Assembly (NCBI GenBank): GCA_963931925.1
Contig: OZ007583.1
Span: 12,809,633 to 12,873,632 of the forward strand
Source of the DNA: Onchidella celtica
Lineage: Eukaryota; Mollusca; Gastropoda; Systellommatophora; Onchidiidae
Length of the DNA stretch: 64,000 nucleotides
Direction of reading: 5' to 3'
Below, piece by piece: positions 38,441-50,144 of the stretch. The notes under the pieces were generated by a model that made no database searches, was not told where the DNA came from, and saw only the letters and a list, made by a program, of their open reading frames with translations. Every line of letters starts with the position of its first letter. Within the stretch, counting starts at the first letter, position 1. The position numbers were made by a program, and so were the translations under genes.

Positions 38441-40477
38441 CTACATACGGAACAGAATGCCCCCCTGGACAAAAAAAGAAGATGACCCGTTCTTATATCT
38501 CCTCGTTTTCTCGGTTCGCGCTTCCCCAAAACATGGGTTTAATGATGGGTCCTCCCTTTGTAATCTCGCCAAGCGCTCTGGCGTGATATCTAGGTTGACC
38601 GCTGGCGTCGCCAAAGGTCTAATCTTATCTTTATCAGCTACCCGTCGACGTGTTTCGACCGCGGCGCAAAAGTCAATACCTTTTGATTGCGACCATGCTT
38701 GCACGTTCTCATCGGAAGGGGAAACTACCCGTGATACATTCCCAATGATGAGCTGGGCGCCTGGAAAACAACCAACGACTGCTTCGACTTCCCCGCTAAG
38801 GAAAGGTGTATCTATCATTATTCTTGCCATTGGTAATTTCTCAATGGCCCCCGAAAATTGGATGCACGGGACAGTCTCACCTGTAAGCTGTGAATCTCGA
38901 ATGCAGTCCCTATGCACTCCCACAACGGTAGATCCTGTATCTCGTAAAACCGAGACCGGTTCGTCCCCAACAAACCCCGGATAAACCCTAAGACCACCTC
39001 CTGTATGACATGAATTTATAACGGGGATCTTTCTCCCACAAGGTAAAACACCGGAAGATAATAACTTCTCACAACTGGGACACTTAGAATACTGTCCGCC
39101 TCCGTTGTCCGATGTAACACACGCAGTCGCATGATGAAATTTATTAGGGGAACATGGACTGGAGCTACTGTCCACGTTCGCCGCTATCCTACCTGCAGGG
39201 CAATTCACGCTGATGTGATCTGCTCTACTGCAGTTCCAACACTTCGCGGCTCTACACTCGCGTGAAAAGTGACCCACGCGTCCGCAAGTCCAACACTCCG
39301 CTCCCTGTGCTGCACTAGGCCTGGGTCCCCGTGACCCATCGCGACCGGAACTAGAGTCCCTATGCCGTCGGTCATCGGCAAAGGTCACAAATCGCCCCCG
39401 GCCATTACCGCGACCTAGCCCTCCTGCTCGGTCAAACTTACCGGATCCATATGCCGGTGATTGGTGATAGCCCCTACGCTGCCCCTGGGCTTGCCCGCTA
39501 TAGGCACCACGCTGACGCGACCTGTCCTTAAGTCCTGCCGGCGACCCTTCGACAACGGCGACGTACCCAGCATCTTGGACGTACGCCCTGGCGACTGGTT
39601 TGGACGGATGCGCCGTACGGTATGCCTCCGCCAACTTAGACGCCTCCTGCACCGTCGCGGGTTCGTTCTCTTTCAGGAAAGCCACCAGATCTTTGTGGCA
39701 CGACGCGTACAGCTGGTCACGGATCATTAAGTCTTTCAGTTTAGCAAAATCCGTGCCCACATGCGCCAAGTCTACCCAGTTCGCGAAATACTCCGTTAGT
39801 CTGGCGACGAAGGCAGCAAAGTCCTCCCTGGTATCTGCACGTGCTCGCCTAAACTGCTCCCGGAAATATTCCTCGGTACGCGCAAATCGGCGAAGCAGCA
39901 AAGCCTTCAGCTTATCGTAATCTTGCACGTCTTCGCGCTGTAGCTCTTTAAAGTAGGTTAACGCTCGCCCCTGCAATAGCGATGCCAGGTACGTGGCCCA
40001 TAATTCCTTATTTTCCCCCCATTGCAATTGTGCGTTCAGTTCGAACCTGTAAAGGAAGGCGTCTATGTCGTCCTTCCGGTCGTCGAACGTAGGGAGCTTA
40101 ATCCTAACGCCACCTTTATTGTGTACCTGCCGCTCAACTGTTTCTGTTGGCGCATTCTTTTTGATTTCCAACTCGGCGATCTTTACTTGCGCCTCTATCT
40201 CCTTTAACTTTAACTCCCTCTCCTGCTCCCGTTCCTTAGCCTCTCTTTCCTGTTGCTTAAACTCCCTTTCCTGTTCCTTATCCTTAGCCTCTCTTTCCTG
40301 TTGCTTAACCTTAGCCTCTCTTTCCTCCTCCTGAGCCTTAGCCTCTTTTTCTCGCTCTCTATCCTTAGCACGCTCATCGCGCAAATCCGCCTGCTGTTCT
40401 TTAATCCAGCCGCGTAGCTCCTCTCCCTCCAGGCCAAGTTCCTTAGCCAACTTCATTAATTGTTGGAGTTCCGCCAT
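38441..40477 (-). CDS. B1 Gag-protease, intact 678-aa ORF
   Basis: Starts MAELQQLMKLAKELGLEG, followed by a long Glu/Lys/Arg/Gln heptad-like coiled coil (about residues 20-115), a capsid/SCAN-like domain (KLPTFDDRKDDIDAFLYRF, LASLLQGRALTYF), a basic Gly/Arg-rich linker and two zinc knuckles (CWTCGRVGHFSREC and CWNCSRADHISVNC). The protease follows with VLRDTGSTVVGV and IDTPFLSGEVEAVVGC. Unusually for this window the frame is undamaged over 2 kb; only the TAG at its end separates it from integrase. It would build particles and could be supplied to, or use partners from, related elements. Confidence 0.93.
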   Translation of the reverse strand: MAELQQLMKLAKELGLEGEELRGWIKEQQADLRDERAKDREREKEAKAQEEEREAKVKQQEREAKDKEQEREFKQQEREAKEREQERELKLKEIEAQVKIAELEIKKNAPTETVERQVHNKGGVRIKLPTFDDRKDDIDAFLYRFELNAQLQWGENKELWATYLASLLQGRALTYFKELQREDVQDYDKLKALLLRRFARTEEYFREQFRRARADTREDFAAFVARLTEYFANWVDLAHVGTDFAKLKDLMIRDQLYASCHKDLVAFLKENEPATVQEASKLAEAYRTAHPSKPVARAYVQDAGYVAVVEGSPAGLKDRSRQRGAYSGQAQGQRRGYHQSPAYGSGKFDRAGGLGRGNGRGRFVTFADDRRHRDSSSGRDGSRGPRPSAAQGAECWTCGRVGHFSRECRAAKCWNCSRADHISVNCPAGRIAANVDSSSSPCSPNKFHHATACVTSDNGGGQYSKCPSCEKLLSSGVLPCGRKIPVINSCHTGGGLRVYPGFVGDEPVSVLRDTGSTVVGVHRDCIRDSQLTGETVPCIQFSGAIEKLPMARIMIDTPFLSGEVEAVVGCFPGAQLIIGNVSRVVSPSDENVQAWSQSKGIDFCAAVETRRRVADKDKIRPLATPAVNLDITPERLARLQREDPSLNPCFGEARTEKTRRYKNGSSSFFVQGGILFRM

Positions 40478-41436
40478 TTCACAGATTTATGGTTATGGTA
40501 TGTATTACAAAACGACCAACCTGTCGGTATGATCACTAACGATACGACCAGAGACCTGAGATCACACCAGATATAACAATACCCAGTTGTCTCAAATACA
40601 ATTCAGAAATTTACCTTTACAGCACACCTAATTCTATATCTATAAAATGTATAGCACTATCAATTATAAAAGGAAATAGACGACAAGAATGAAGAAATAC
40701 AGTAGAAGGACCACAAGTACGTCAAGGACAACGAACCAGACTAGGACAAAGCTTCTACAAAAGAAAATCTAATGGAAAAAAATGCAACCTAACTACGCCG
40801 ATTATACTACACGGTACAAACAAGAACAGAGTCTGAAAAAAAAGAACGTATCTACAGAAAGGTAGAAGAGGGACAAGAGAAACGTCTTCCTAAAACAACG
40901 AGGAAGATAGAACGCTACAATCTAAACAAAAATACAGGTCCCTACAGAACTGTTCACTGTGATGAACGCGGTTCCTAGATTAGCCCACCTCCCGAAGAGG
41001 ACAAACTACGCTCACCACAGCAAACCCGCGCCACCGCCCGTACAATCAATTACAACGAAAACAGAAAAACAGCGGAACAGACAGATAAAAAGACAGCCCT
41101 CAATCCATGGTACAAAATTTTCACTTAACTTTCACCCTTGATTTCAATTTCTCCCCTTCCTCGGAGCTCTGGCTGCTTGACCTCTACAGGCTGGCACGCA
41201 CACTCTGCAGAAATTTAAGTACACATTAATACATATTCATCAAAATACATGCATCAATACATATTCATAAATATACATAAATCATATCATGAAAATTCCA
41301 TTCATCCCACGAACAAAGACAACAGCATGAATTCCTAGCACAACAGAAAAACAACTAGATATAACGAATACACAATGTCAAAATGACCACAGGTAAACAG
41401 GACGAGCCCCCAATGTCACAACGGACGAGCCCCCAG
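40478..41436 (-). other. B1 5' leader with tandem tRNA-Pro primer sites
   Basis: A purine-rich non-coding leader of about 0.9 kb. Next to the LTR are two 13-base tRNA-Pro complements (41423-41435 and 41400-41412; TGGGGGCTCGTCC on the minus strand). They are separated by 10 bases that include TTGTGACA, a copy of the LTR end. B2 has the identical arrangement. Confidence 0.88.
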
Positions 41437-42635
41437 TGTCACAAATCCCAGACTGGGAGATGTAATAGTTATGACAGGACGACAATCACGAACAAACGAG
41501 TTTAACACTTAACAAAACAGCCCATCAGACTCACACATTTATTAAACATAATTATACATATAATAGCGCAATTACATACATTATATTATTGAAATGACTG
41601 CCGTACAACAGCCTTATTCTCACACACACTCTCCCTCGGATCCACAATCCGGTAGTTACTCCTAAAGGCACTTCGGCCTCAGCCTCTCCCCTCAGGGTCT
41701 TAATAGCACATTAATAATTTACTGGCACCGCAGTCTCTCAATATCACCTTTCTATTGTCATACACCTTAGCACTCCCCTAGCACCTCAGCAGGGCAATAA
41801 CACATTATTATTTCCATAGCCATCAACATGGCAACAACATAGTATCAGTTCACTAGCCTATCAACATGGCAACAATATAGTATCTCAGTCACTCTCATAT
41901 CTACGTCCCTGTCCGTGGCCTGACTGCCACGACTTTATGTGCCTCCACTGTCCTACACTGACAGCCTCACTTCTGGCCTATGTGTGGCCTCCGGCCCTAT
42001 GCTGGCCTATCCCCTGTGCTCATCGAGGTGGCTCTGCGGCCCGTCCCCGACACCTACAAGAATAACATTACATTGGTATAATACCCTACCATTTCTATTC
42101 ACTCCACCTCTCCTTACAATCCATGAAGCGTACACACACTAGTTCACCTTTCACTCACCACACATCTTACGGTAACACACCTCCATCGGAGTACACACTA
42201 CTCACTCGCGCTACAAATCCATGAACTCACTTTCATCTATCGCTCGTGGCGCACATTGCTATATCCAATATCAAGGACTTCCACCTTCCTCACATATACT
42301 TATTCACATCATGGTAATAGACGAATATAATATAATACATCAATCATAATAATCAATCAACATTCTACGTACCAGTCATTACTGGAAAGACTCTATCACT
42401 AGTCTTCTCGACTGCTCCCTTTATGTCCGCCCGATGGGCTCTTATTCACAGGTCCGCTCCGTAGGACCTTCTAACTTGCAGTGATAGTAATACATCGCTT
42501 TCGCCTCATTCAGACCCCTCCCCCCCCCCCCACTACTCACAACAGCACGCTTAACTTGCTGTCTACTGTGAGCCCTTCTTACTCTACACCCGCTCTGTAG
42601 CAATCCCCTTAATTGCACTCACTCCACTCGTGACA
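41437..42635 (-). repeat. 5' LTR of B1
   Basis: 1,199 bases; element-sense start TGTCACGAGTGG at 42635 and end GGGATTTGTGACA at 41437. Confidence 0.95.
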
Positions 42636-42640
42636 GAGTC

Positions 42641-44173
42641 GTCGAGACAGGATGCGTCGACGGCTGACACCAGCATCAACGTTCAAGCGGTAATGAAGGA
42701 CGGGAAGCTCCAGTTAGCGGTGCCTGTTACGTGCGGAGGATGCAGTTACGGAAGGACCGTGGAGAAGCTGAAGTTACCAGTGATGAAAGGCTTGATTGGA
42801 AATCGAGCAGTAGACGTCCTAAGAGATACCGGCTGTGAAGGTGTAATGGTGCGGCGAGCACTGGTGGACAACGGACAGCTCACCGGTGGGAAGAAACTTA
42901 TCGCGAGGATCGATAACTCCTTGTTAGCGGCGGAGGAAGCCATTATCGACGTGAGAACGCCTTACCTGACGGGCAGAGTGACGGCACTGTGTCTCCCGGA
43001 GACCATCTGCGACCTAGTAGTCGGGAACGTGGACGGAGCGAAGGACGCGTACGACCCTGATACTGAGGTGATGGTAGGAGCGGTGACCACGAGGGCCCAG
43101 GAGAAGAGGAAGGACCAGTCTACGTCGCTGAGGGTGCCGAGGGCAGAACGGCACGCGGGAGTGGATAGGAAGGAACTCATCCGACTCCAGGAAGAAGACG
43201 AAGACCTCAAGAAGTCGGGGCAGAAGAAAATTCAGACCAACAGAGGCAACAAGTCCGTACACTTCGAGAGACACGGAGGTGTACTGTACCGGATTTGTAG
43301 GGACATAAGACAGGCTACGATTACAAGACAAGTGGTATTACCCGAGGAACTGAGGGAGTATGTACTGAGCGTTGCCCATGATTCTATCGTCGGAGGACAT
43401 CTCGGCGTGGAGAAGACGAAGGACCGGGTGATGAGCAGTTTTTCCTGGCCTGGTATCGAAGGTGACGTCGCGAGATACTGCCGCTCATGTGACATCTGCC
43501 AGAGAACAGTGAACAAAGGAGCGACTCCTAAGGTGCATTTGCAGAGTATGCCAGTGGTAGACGTCCCATTTAGGAGAGTGGCCGTGGACCTGGTAGGACC
43601 TATTGACCCCCCAAGTGAAGGCGGACATCGGTATATCCTGGTATACGTAGACTACGCTACTCGTTACCCTGAAGCGACCCCCTTGAAGAAGATTGACGCG
43701 GAGACAGTAGCAGAAGCCTTAGTAAATATCTACAGCCGCTTGGGTGTGCCCGAGGAGATCTTATCTGATCAAGGGACTCAATTCATGTCGGACGTCATGA
43801 AAGAAACGAACAGATTACTGGGAATTCGACAGCCGACCACCACAGTCTACCACCCTATGTGCAACGGGCTGGTGGAGCGATTTAATGGCACACTGAAGAA
43901 GACCTTGAGGCGACTGTGCGCGGAGCAACCTAAGCAGTGGCACCGATACATTAACCCGTTGCTCTTCGCGTATCGTGAAGTTCCCCAAGAATCGACAAAG
44001 TTCGCCCCATTCGAGTTGCTGTATGGAAGAACGGTGAGGGGACCGATGCACATCTTGCGACAGTTATGGACCAAGGACGTAGAGGAGCCGGAGACAAAGA
44101 CCAGTTACCAGTAATTCATGGAACTACGCGAGCGGCTGGAGGACACGTGGAAGTTAGCGACGGAAGAGCTCTC
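42641..44173 (+). pseudogene. A2 protease and integrase
   Basis: Continues the A2 polyprotein immediately after the B1 TSD. Protease: VDVLRDTGCEGVMVRR (DTG). Integrase finger: HDSIVGGHLGVEKTKDR to CRSCDICQ. Core: VAVDLVGP (first Asp), EILSDQGTQFMSD (second Asp), NGLVERFNGTLKKTL (Glu), with spacing normal for D,D-35-E. A TAA at 44112-44114 interrupts just after KTSYQ; the frame resumes with FMELRERLEDTWKLATEELS up to the B2 insertion. All catalytic residues are present. Integrase inserts the cDNA and generates the 5-bp TSD. Confidence 0.93.
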
Positions 44174-45363
44174 TGTCACAAATCCCAGACTGGGAGATGT
44201 AATAAGTATGACAGGACAACAATCACGAACAAACAAGTTTAACACTTAACAGAACAACCCATCAGGCTCACACATTTATTAAACATAATTATACATATAA
44301 TAGCGCAATTACATACATTATATTATTGAAATGCACTGCCGTACAACGGCCTTATTCTCACACACACTCTCCCTCGGATCCACAATCCGGTAGTTACTCC
44401 TAAAGGCACTTCGGCCTCAGCCTCTCCCCTCAGGGTCTTAATAGCACATTAATAATATACTGGCACCGCAGTCTCCCAATATCACCTTCCTATTGTCATA
44501 CACCTTAGCACTCCCCTAGCACCTCAGCAGGGCAATAACACATTATTATTTCCATAGCCATCAACATGGCAACAACATAGTATCAGTTCACTAGCCTATC
44601 AACATGGCAACAATATAGTATCTCATTCACTCTCATATCTACGTCCCTGTCCGTGGCCTGACTGCCACGACTTTATGTGCCTCTACTGTCCTGCACTGAC
44701 AGCCTCACTTCTGGCCTATGTGTGGCCTCCGGCCCTATGCTGGCCTATCCCCTGTGCTCATCGAGGTGGCTCTGCGGCCCGTCCCCGACACCTACAAGAA
44801 TAACATTACATTTGTATAATACCCTACCATTTCTATTCACTCCACCTCTCCTTACAACCCATGAAACGTACACACACTAGTTCACCTTTCACTCACCACA
44901 CATGTTACGGTAACACACCTCCATCGGAGTACACACTACTCACTCGCGCTACAAATCCATGAACTCACTTTCATCTATCGCTCGTGGCGCACATTGCTAT
45001 ATCCAATATCAAGGACTTCTACATTCCTCACATATACTTATTCACATCATGGTAATAGACGAATATAATATACTACATCAATCATAATAATCAATCAACG
45101 TTCTACATACCAGTCATTACTGGAAAGACTCTTTCACTAGTCTTCTCGACTGCTTCCCTTATGTCCGCCCGATGGGCTCTTATTCACAGGTCCGCTCCGT
45201 AGGACCTTCTAACTTGCAGTGATAGTAATACATCGCTTTCGCCTCATTCAGACCCCCCCACTACTCACAACAGCACGCTTAACTTGCTGTCTACTGTGAG
45301 CCCTTCTTACTCTACACCCGCTCTGTAGCAATCCCCTTAATTGCACTCACTCCACTCGTGACA
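44174..45363 (-). repeat. 3' LTR of B2
   Basis: 1,190 bases. Differences from 50145-51335 are few (for example catcaggctc versus catcagactc). Confidence 0.95.
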
Positions 45364-45721
45364 TCATCCCCCACCCCAAAAAAATTAATGCAATTAATTT
45401 CAAATCGCATCAAGATGACTGTCAACGAGTGAGCGTGAGCAATACGTACACTAAAAAAAAATGTCCTAGCAGTTCCCCTAGTATATAAAATAGCGAAATC
45501 AGGGGAAAATATGGGGATCCGTATGGCCTGCAATATGCATATATGTGTCACATCATGAATAGCTAACTAATCACAATACTTAATACAGAATCAAAAAACC
45601 ACTCAACCTATCAACCATTCTTCATATCATATTTATAATGTCAATATTTTCAAGTCGACTCATTCACACAGATCCTGTCAATGTTCCTGTCTTCCGATGT
45701 ATAAGCTCCTGAAATCTTCCC

Positions 45722-46606
45722 CTAGGCTCGACTAAGGTAGTCGGCGATATGATTGCTGGTTCCTGGAATTGGTTGAATAACGAAGGTATACGGCTGCAAA
45801 GCCAATGCCCATCTAGACAAGCGTGGACTGGACGAACGATTCTTCGACAAAAATGTGAGTGGTTTGTGGTCTGTCTGGATACAAAATTCTCGTCCCATGA
45901 GATAACGTCCTAATTTCTGGACGGACCAGACAATGGCAAGACACTCCCGCTCTATCACAGAATACTTTCTTTCTCTCTGCAATAACTTCCTACTGACATA
46001 ACATACAGGATGGAGACATTCGTTCTTCTCCTGTAGAAGACAAGCGCCGACACCAGAGTCCGACGCATCCGTTCTGAGGATAAAATTAGATCGAAAATCG
46101 GGTAATATCAAAATGGGTGACGATGATAATGCTGTCACCAAATTATCAAATGATGTCTGACATTCAGACGTCCACTGGACCTTATCGGGTTGTCCCTTCT
46201 TAGTAAGGTCAGCAAGAGAAGATGACAAGGAGGAAAAATTTGGAATGAACTTTCTGTAATAATTTAAAATTCCCACTAAGCTTCTGACTTGTTTCTTTGT
46301 TTTAGGGATTTGTAACCCTACTAACTTGTCAATTTTTGTTTCTTCAGGTCTCTGAACACCTCTACCCACAATATGTCCTAAGAATACTATCTCTGGACAT
46401 GCCAAATCCATCTTTGCGGGTTTAGCAGTTAACCCAAAATGACGTAATCGTTGAAAAATTACTGTTAGTGTCTGAATATGATCAGACCATGTCGACGTAT
46501 GACATGCTATATCGTCAAAGAATGACACGACATTAGGTATGTCCTTTAATACCAGTATGAGAATACAGATACTCTGGTCTCTCATGAAACCTCTGCAGCA
46601 TATCAA
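45722..46606 (-). pseudogene. B2 RT C-terminal part and RNase H
   Basis: Same content as the B1 segment but in one open frame. It begins at VVSFFDDIACHT without fingers/palm A, then the connection (RKFIPNFSSLSSSLADL) and RNase H with TDAS, ERECLAIV and TDHKPL. The RNase H catalytic set looks complete. The first 24 residues read through the deletion joint in the alternative frame of the integrase tail. No stand-alone start signal is evident. Confidence 0.9.
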
Positions 46607-47195
46607 TATGGAAAACCTTTACTGATCCATCAATGTGGATAGCGTAATCTACCTTCGAAACAATTCGCTCAATAACATAAGGACCTTTCCATGTCATCAA
46701 TAACTTATTATGGTCCGTAGGCAATAACACTAGGACCCTGTCTCCTGGCTTAAAAATTCTCAATTTGGAACCTCTATCTTTATAGTCTTTTGCTCTTTTC
46801 GAAGCGATACTAGAAGCTTCCTCTGCTATAGTGCGCGCTGAAGATAATCTTTCTCTTAAATCAACAAGGTCTATCGAAACCTTTTTAAACGGTTCCGAAA
46901 CCGTGGGGATCTTTTGAAGAGGAGTCTGGGGTGTACGACCCTTATGCGTCGTCTTTTGGCACGCACTGCACGTCTTACAATATAACCGTACATCTCTGTA
47001 TACTGACGGCCAATAAAAATCTTTCAGAATTCTCTGCTTGGTTCTAGCACTTGCCATATGACCCGCTAATGGAACATCATGGGCCAGACGCAATACTGTA
47101 GCAATCAACGACCGTGGCACGACGACCTGCTTTTGAACGGAAGCCACTGTGACGTACATACGGAACAGAATGCCCCCCTGGACAAAAAAAAAAAG
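46533..47195 (-). pseudogene. B2 integrase lacking its catalytic core
   Basis: Finger (HDVPLAGHMASARTKQR to CKTCSACQ), truncated core start (FKKVSIDLVD), the same in-frame joint to LRERLSSARTIAEEAS, then KLLMTWKGPYVIERIV. In B2 the codon that is TAG in B1 is TAC, but an eleven-A run (47184-47194) shifts the frame relative to gag-protease. Confidence 0.92.
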
Positions 47196-49158
47196 ATGAC
47201 CCGTTTTCATATCTCCTCGCCCTCTCGGCTCGCGCTTCCCCAAAACATGGGTCCAATGATGGGTCCTCCCTTTGTAATCTCGCCAAGCGCTCTGGCGTGA
47301 TATCTAGGTTGACCGCTGGCGTAGCCAAAGGTCTAATCTTATCTATATCAGCTACCCGTCGACGTGTTTCGACCGCGGCGCAAAAGTCAATACCTTTTGA
47401 TTGCGACCATGCTTGCACGTTCTCATCGGAAGGGGAAACTACCCGTGATACATTCCCAATGATGAGCTGGGCGCCTGGAAAACAACCAACGACTGCTTCG
47501 ACTTCCCCGCTAAGGAAAGGTGTATCTATCACTATTCTTGCCATGGGTAACTTCTCAATGGCCCCCGAAAATTGGATGCACGGGACAGTCTCACCTGTAA
47601 GCTGAGAATCCCGAATGCAGTCTCTATGCACTCCCACAACAGTAGATCCTGTATCTCGTAAAACCGAGACCGGTTCGTCCCCAACAAACCCCGGATAAAC
47701 CCTAAGACCACCTCCTGTATGACATGAATTTATAACGGGGATCTTTCTCCCACAAGGTAAAACACCGGAAGATAATAACTTCTCACAACTGGGACACTTA
47801 GAATACTGTCCGCCTCCGTTGTCCGATGTAACACACGCCGCCGCATGATGAAATTTATTTGGGGAACATGGACTGGAGCTACTGTCCACGCTCGCCGCTA
47901 TCCTACCTGCAGGGCAATTCACGCTGATGTGATCTGCTCTACCGCAGTTCCAACACTTCGCGGCCCTACACTCGCGTGAAAAGTGACCCACGCGTCCGCA
48001 AGTCCAACACTCCGCTCCCTGTGCTGCCCTAGGCCTGGGTCCCCGTGACCCATCGCGACCGGAACTAAAGTCCCTATGCCGTCGGTCATCGGCAAAGGTC
48101 ACAACTCGCCCCCGGCCATTAACGCGACCTAGCCCTCCTGCTCGGTCAAACTTACCGGATCCATATGCCGGTGATTGGTGATAGCCCCTACGCTGCCCCT
48201 GGGCTTGCCCACTATAGGCACCCCGCTGACGCGACCTGTCCCCAAGTCCTGCCGGCGACCCTTCGACAACGGCGACGCACCCAGCATCTTGGACGTACGC
48301 CCCGGCGACTGGTTTGGACGGATGTGCCGTACGGTATGCCTCCGCCAACTTAGACGCCTCCTGCACCGTCGCGGGTTCGTTCTCTTTCAGGAAAGCCACC
48401 AGATCTTTGTGGCACGACGCGTACAGCTGGTCACGGATCATTAGGTCTTTCAGTTTAGCGAAATCCGTGCCCACATGCGCCAAGTCTACCCAGTTCGCGA
48501 AATACTCCGTTAGTCTCGCGACGAAGGCAGCAAAGTCCTCCCTGGTATCTGCACGTGCCCGCCTAAACTGCTCCCGGAAATATTCCTCGGTACGCGCAAA
48601 TCGGCGAAGCAGCAAAGCCTTCAGCTTATCGTAATCTTGCACGTCTTCGCGCTGTAGCTCTTTAAAGTAGGTTAACGCTCGCCCCTGCAATAGCGATGCC
48701 AGGTACGTGGCCCATAATTCCTTATTTTCCCCCCATTGCAATTGTGCGTTCAGTTCGAACCTGTAAAGGAAGGCGTCTATGTCGTCCTTCCGGTCGTCGA
48801 ACGTAGGGAGCTTAATCCTAACACCACCTTTATTGTGTACCTGCCGCTCAACTGCTTCCGTTGGCGCATTCTTTTGGCTTTCCAACTCCGCGATTCTCAT
48901 TCGCGTCTCTCTCTCCTGTTGGTTATCCCTAGCTTCTATCTCCCTTAACTTTAACTCCCTCTCCTGCTCCTGAGCCTTAGCCTCTCTTTCCTGTTGCTTA
49001 GCCTCTAACTCCTTTACCTGAGCCTCTTTTTCTCGCTCTCTATCCTTAGCACGCTCATCGCGCATTTCTGCCTGTTGTTCTTTAATCCAGCCGCGTAGCT
49101 CCTCTCCCTCCAGGCCAAGTTCCTTACCCAACTTCATTAGTTGTTGGAGTTCCGCCAT
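47196..49158 (-). CDS. B2 Gag-protease
   Basis: Starts MAELQQLMKLGKELGLEG. The open frame runs 49158-47077 (693 aa), the last part out of register after the homopolymer at 47184-47194. Coiled coil (EAKQQEREAKAQEQ), capsid domain (DDIDAFLYRFELNAQ), knuckles CWTCGRVGHFSREC and CWNCGRADHISVNC (the second has Gly where B1 has Ser), protease VLRDTGSTVVGV. The coiled-coil segment differs from B1 by in-frame gains and losses of EREAK-type repeats. Otherwise highly similar, consistent with selection for Gag or recent common descent. Confidence 0.92.
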
Positions 49159-50144
49159 TTCACAGATTTATGGTTATGGTATCTATTATAAGACAACCAA
49201 CCTGTCGGTATGATCACTAACGATACGACCAGAGACCTGAGATCACACCAGATATAACAATACCCAGTTGTCTCAAATACAATTCAGAAATTTACCTTTA
49301 CAGCACAACTAATTCTATATCTATAAAATGTATGCATTATTAATTATAAAAGAAAATAGAAACGACAAGAATGAAGAAATATAGTAGAAGGACCACAAGT
49401 ACGTCAAGGACAACGAACCCGACTAGGACAAGGACGTAAAAAAGAAAATATAATGGAAAAAAAAAATGCAACCTAACTACGCCGATTACACAACAAGGTA
49501 CGAACAAGAACAGAGTCTGAAAAAAAAGAACGTATCTACAGAAAGGTAAGAGAGGGACAAGAGAGACGTCTTCCTAAAACAACGAGGAAGATGGAACGGC
49601 ACAATCTAAACAAAAATACAGGTCCCTATAGAACTGTTCACTGTGATGAACGAAGTTCCAAATTTAGCCCACCTCCCGAAGAGGACAAACTACGCTCACC
49701 ACAGCAAACCCGCGCCACCGCCCGTATAATCAATAACGACAACAAAAACAGCAAAAACAGGGAAACAGACAGATGAAAAGACAGCCCTTAATCCAGGGTA
49801 CAAAATTTCAGCTTCACTTAACTTTTGAAATTTTGAGTAAAACTTCTCCCTTTAATCGGAGCTCTGGCTGCTCGTCTCCTCAGGCTGCACGCACACACTC
49901 TGGAAAGTTTAAATACACATTAATACCTATTCCTAGCAATACATGCATCAATACATATTCATCAATATACATAAATCATATCATCATGAAATTTCCATTC
50001 ATTCAACGAACAAAGACAGCACAAATTCCTACCACAAGATAAGTACTACGTGGACAAAGACTAAAGTAACAAATGCCCACTAACTACTAACTAAATACTA
50101 CGAAATTGGACGAGCCCCCAATGTCACAACGGACGAGCCCCCAG
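49159..50144 (-). other. B2 5' leader with tandem tRNA-Pro primer sites
   Basis: Purine-rich leader. The primer-site complements lie at 50131-50143 and 50108-50120 with the same 10-base spacer as B1. Confidence 0.88.

Larger units (their letters stand above)
35460..42635 (-). mobile_element. LTR retrotransposon B1, internally deleted, nested in A2
   Basis: 7,176 bases on the minus strand with LTRs at both ends and a perfect TSD GAGTC (35455-35459 and 42636-42640). The minus-strand order is LTR, duplicated PBS, leader, gag-protease, integrase finger, deletion of the integrase core, integrase C-terminal part, deletion of N-terminal RT, RT C-terminal part, RNase H, polypurine tract, LTR. The two LTRs are almost identical, so insertion is recent. 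Confidence 0.96.

Noticed and set aside
40065-40334. Ser/Leu repeat open frames opposite B gag
   Set aside because: Antisense of the Glu/Lys-rich coiled coil.
44815-45551. Open frame 45312-45551 overlapping the B2 LTR
   Set aside because: Spans the LTR boundary and polypurine tract and has no homology.
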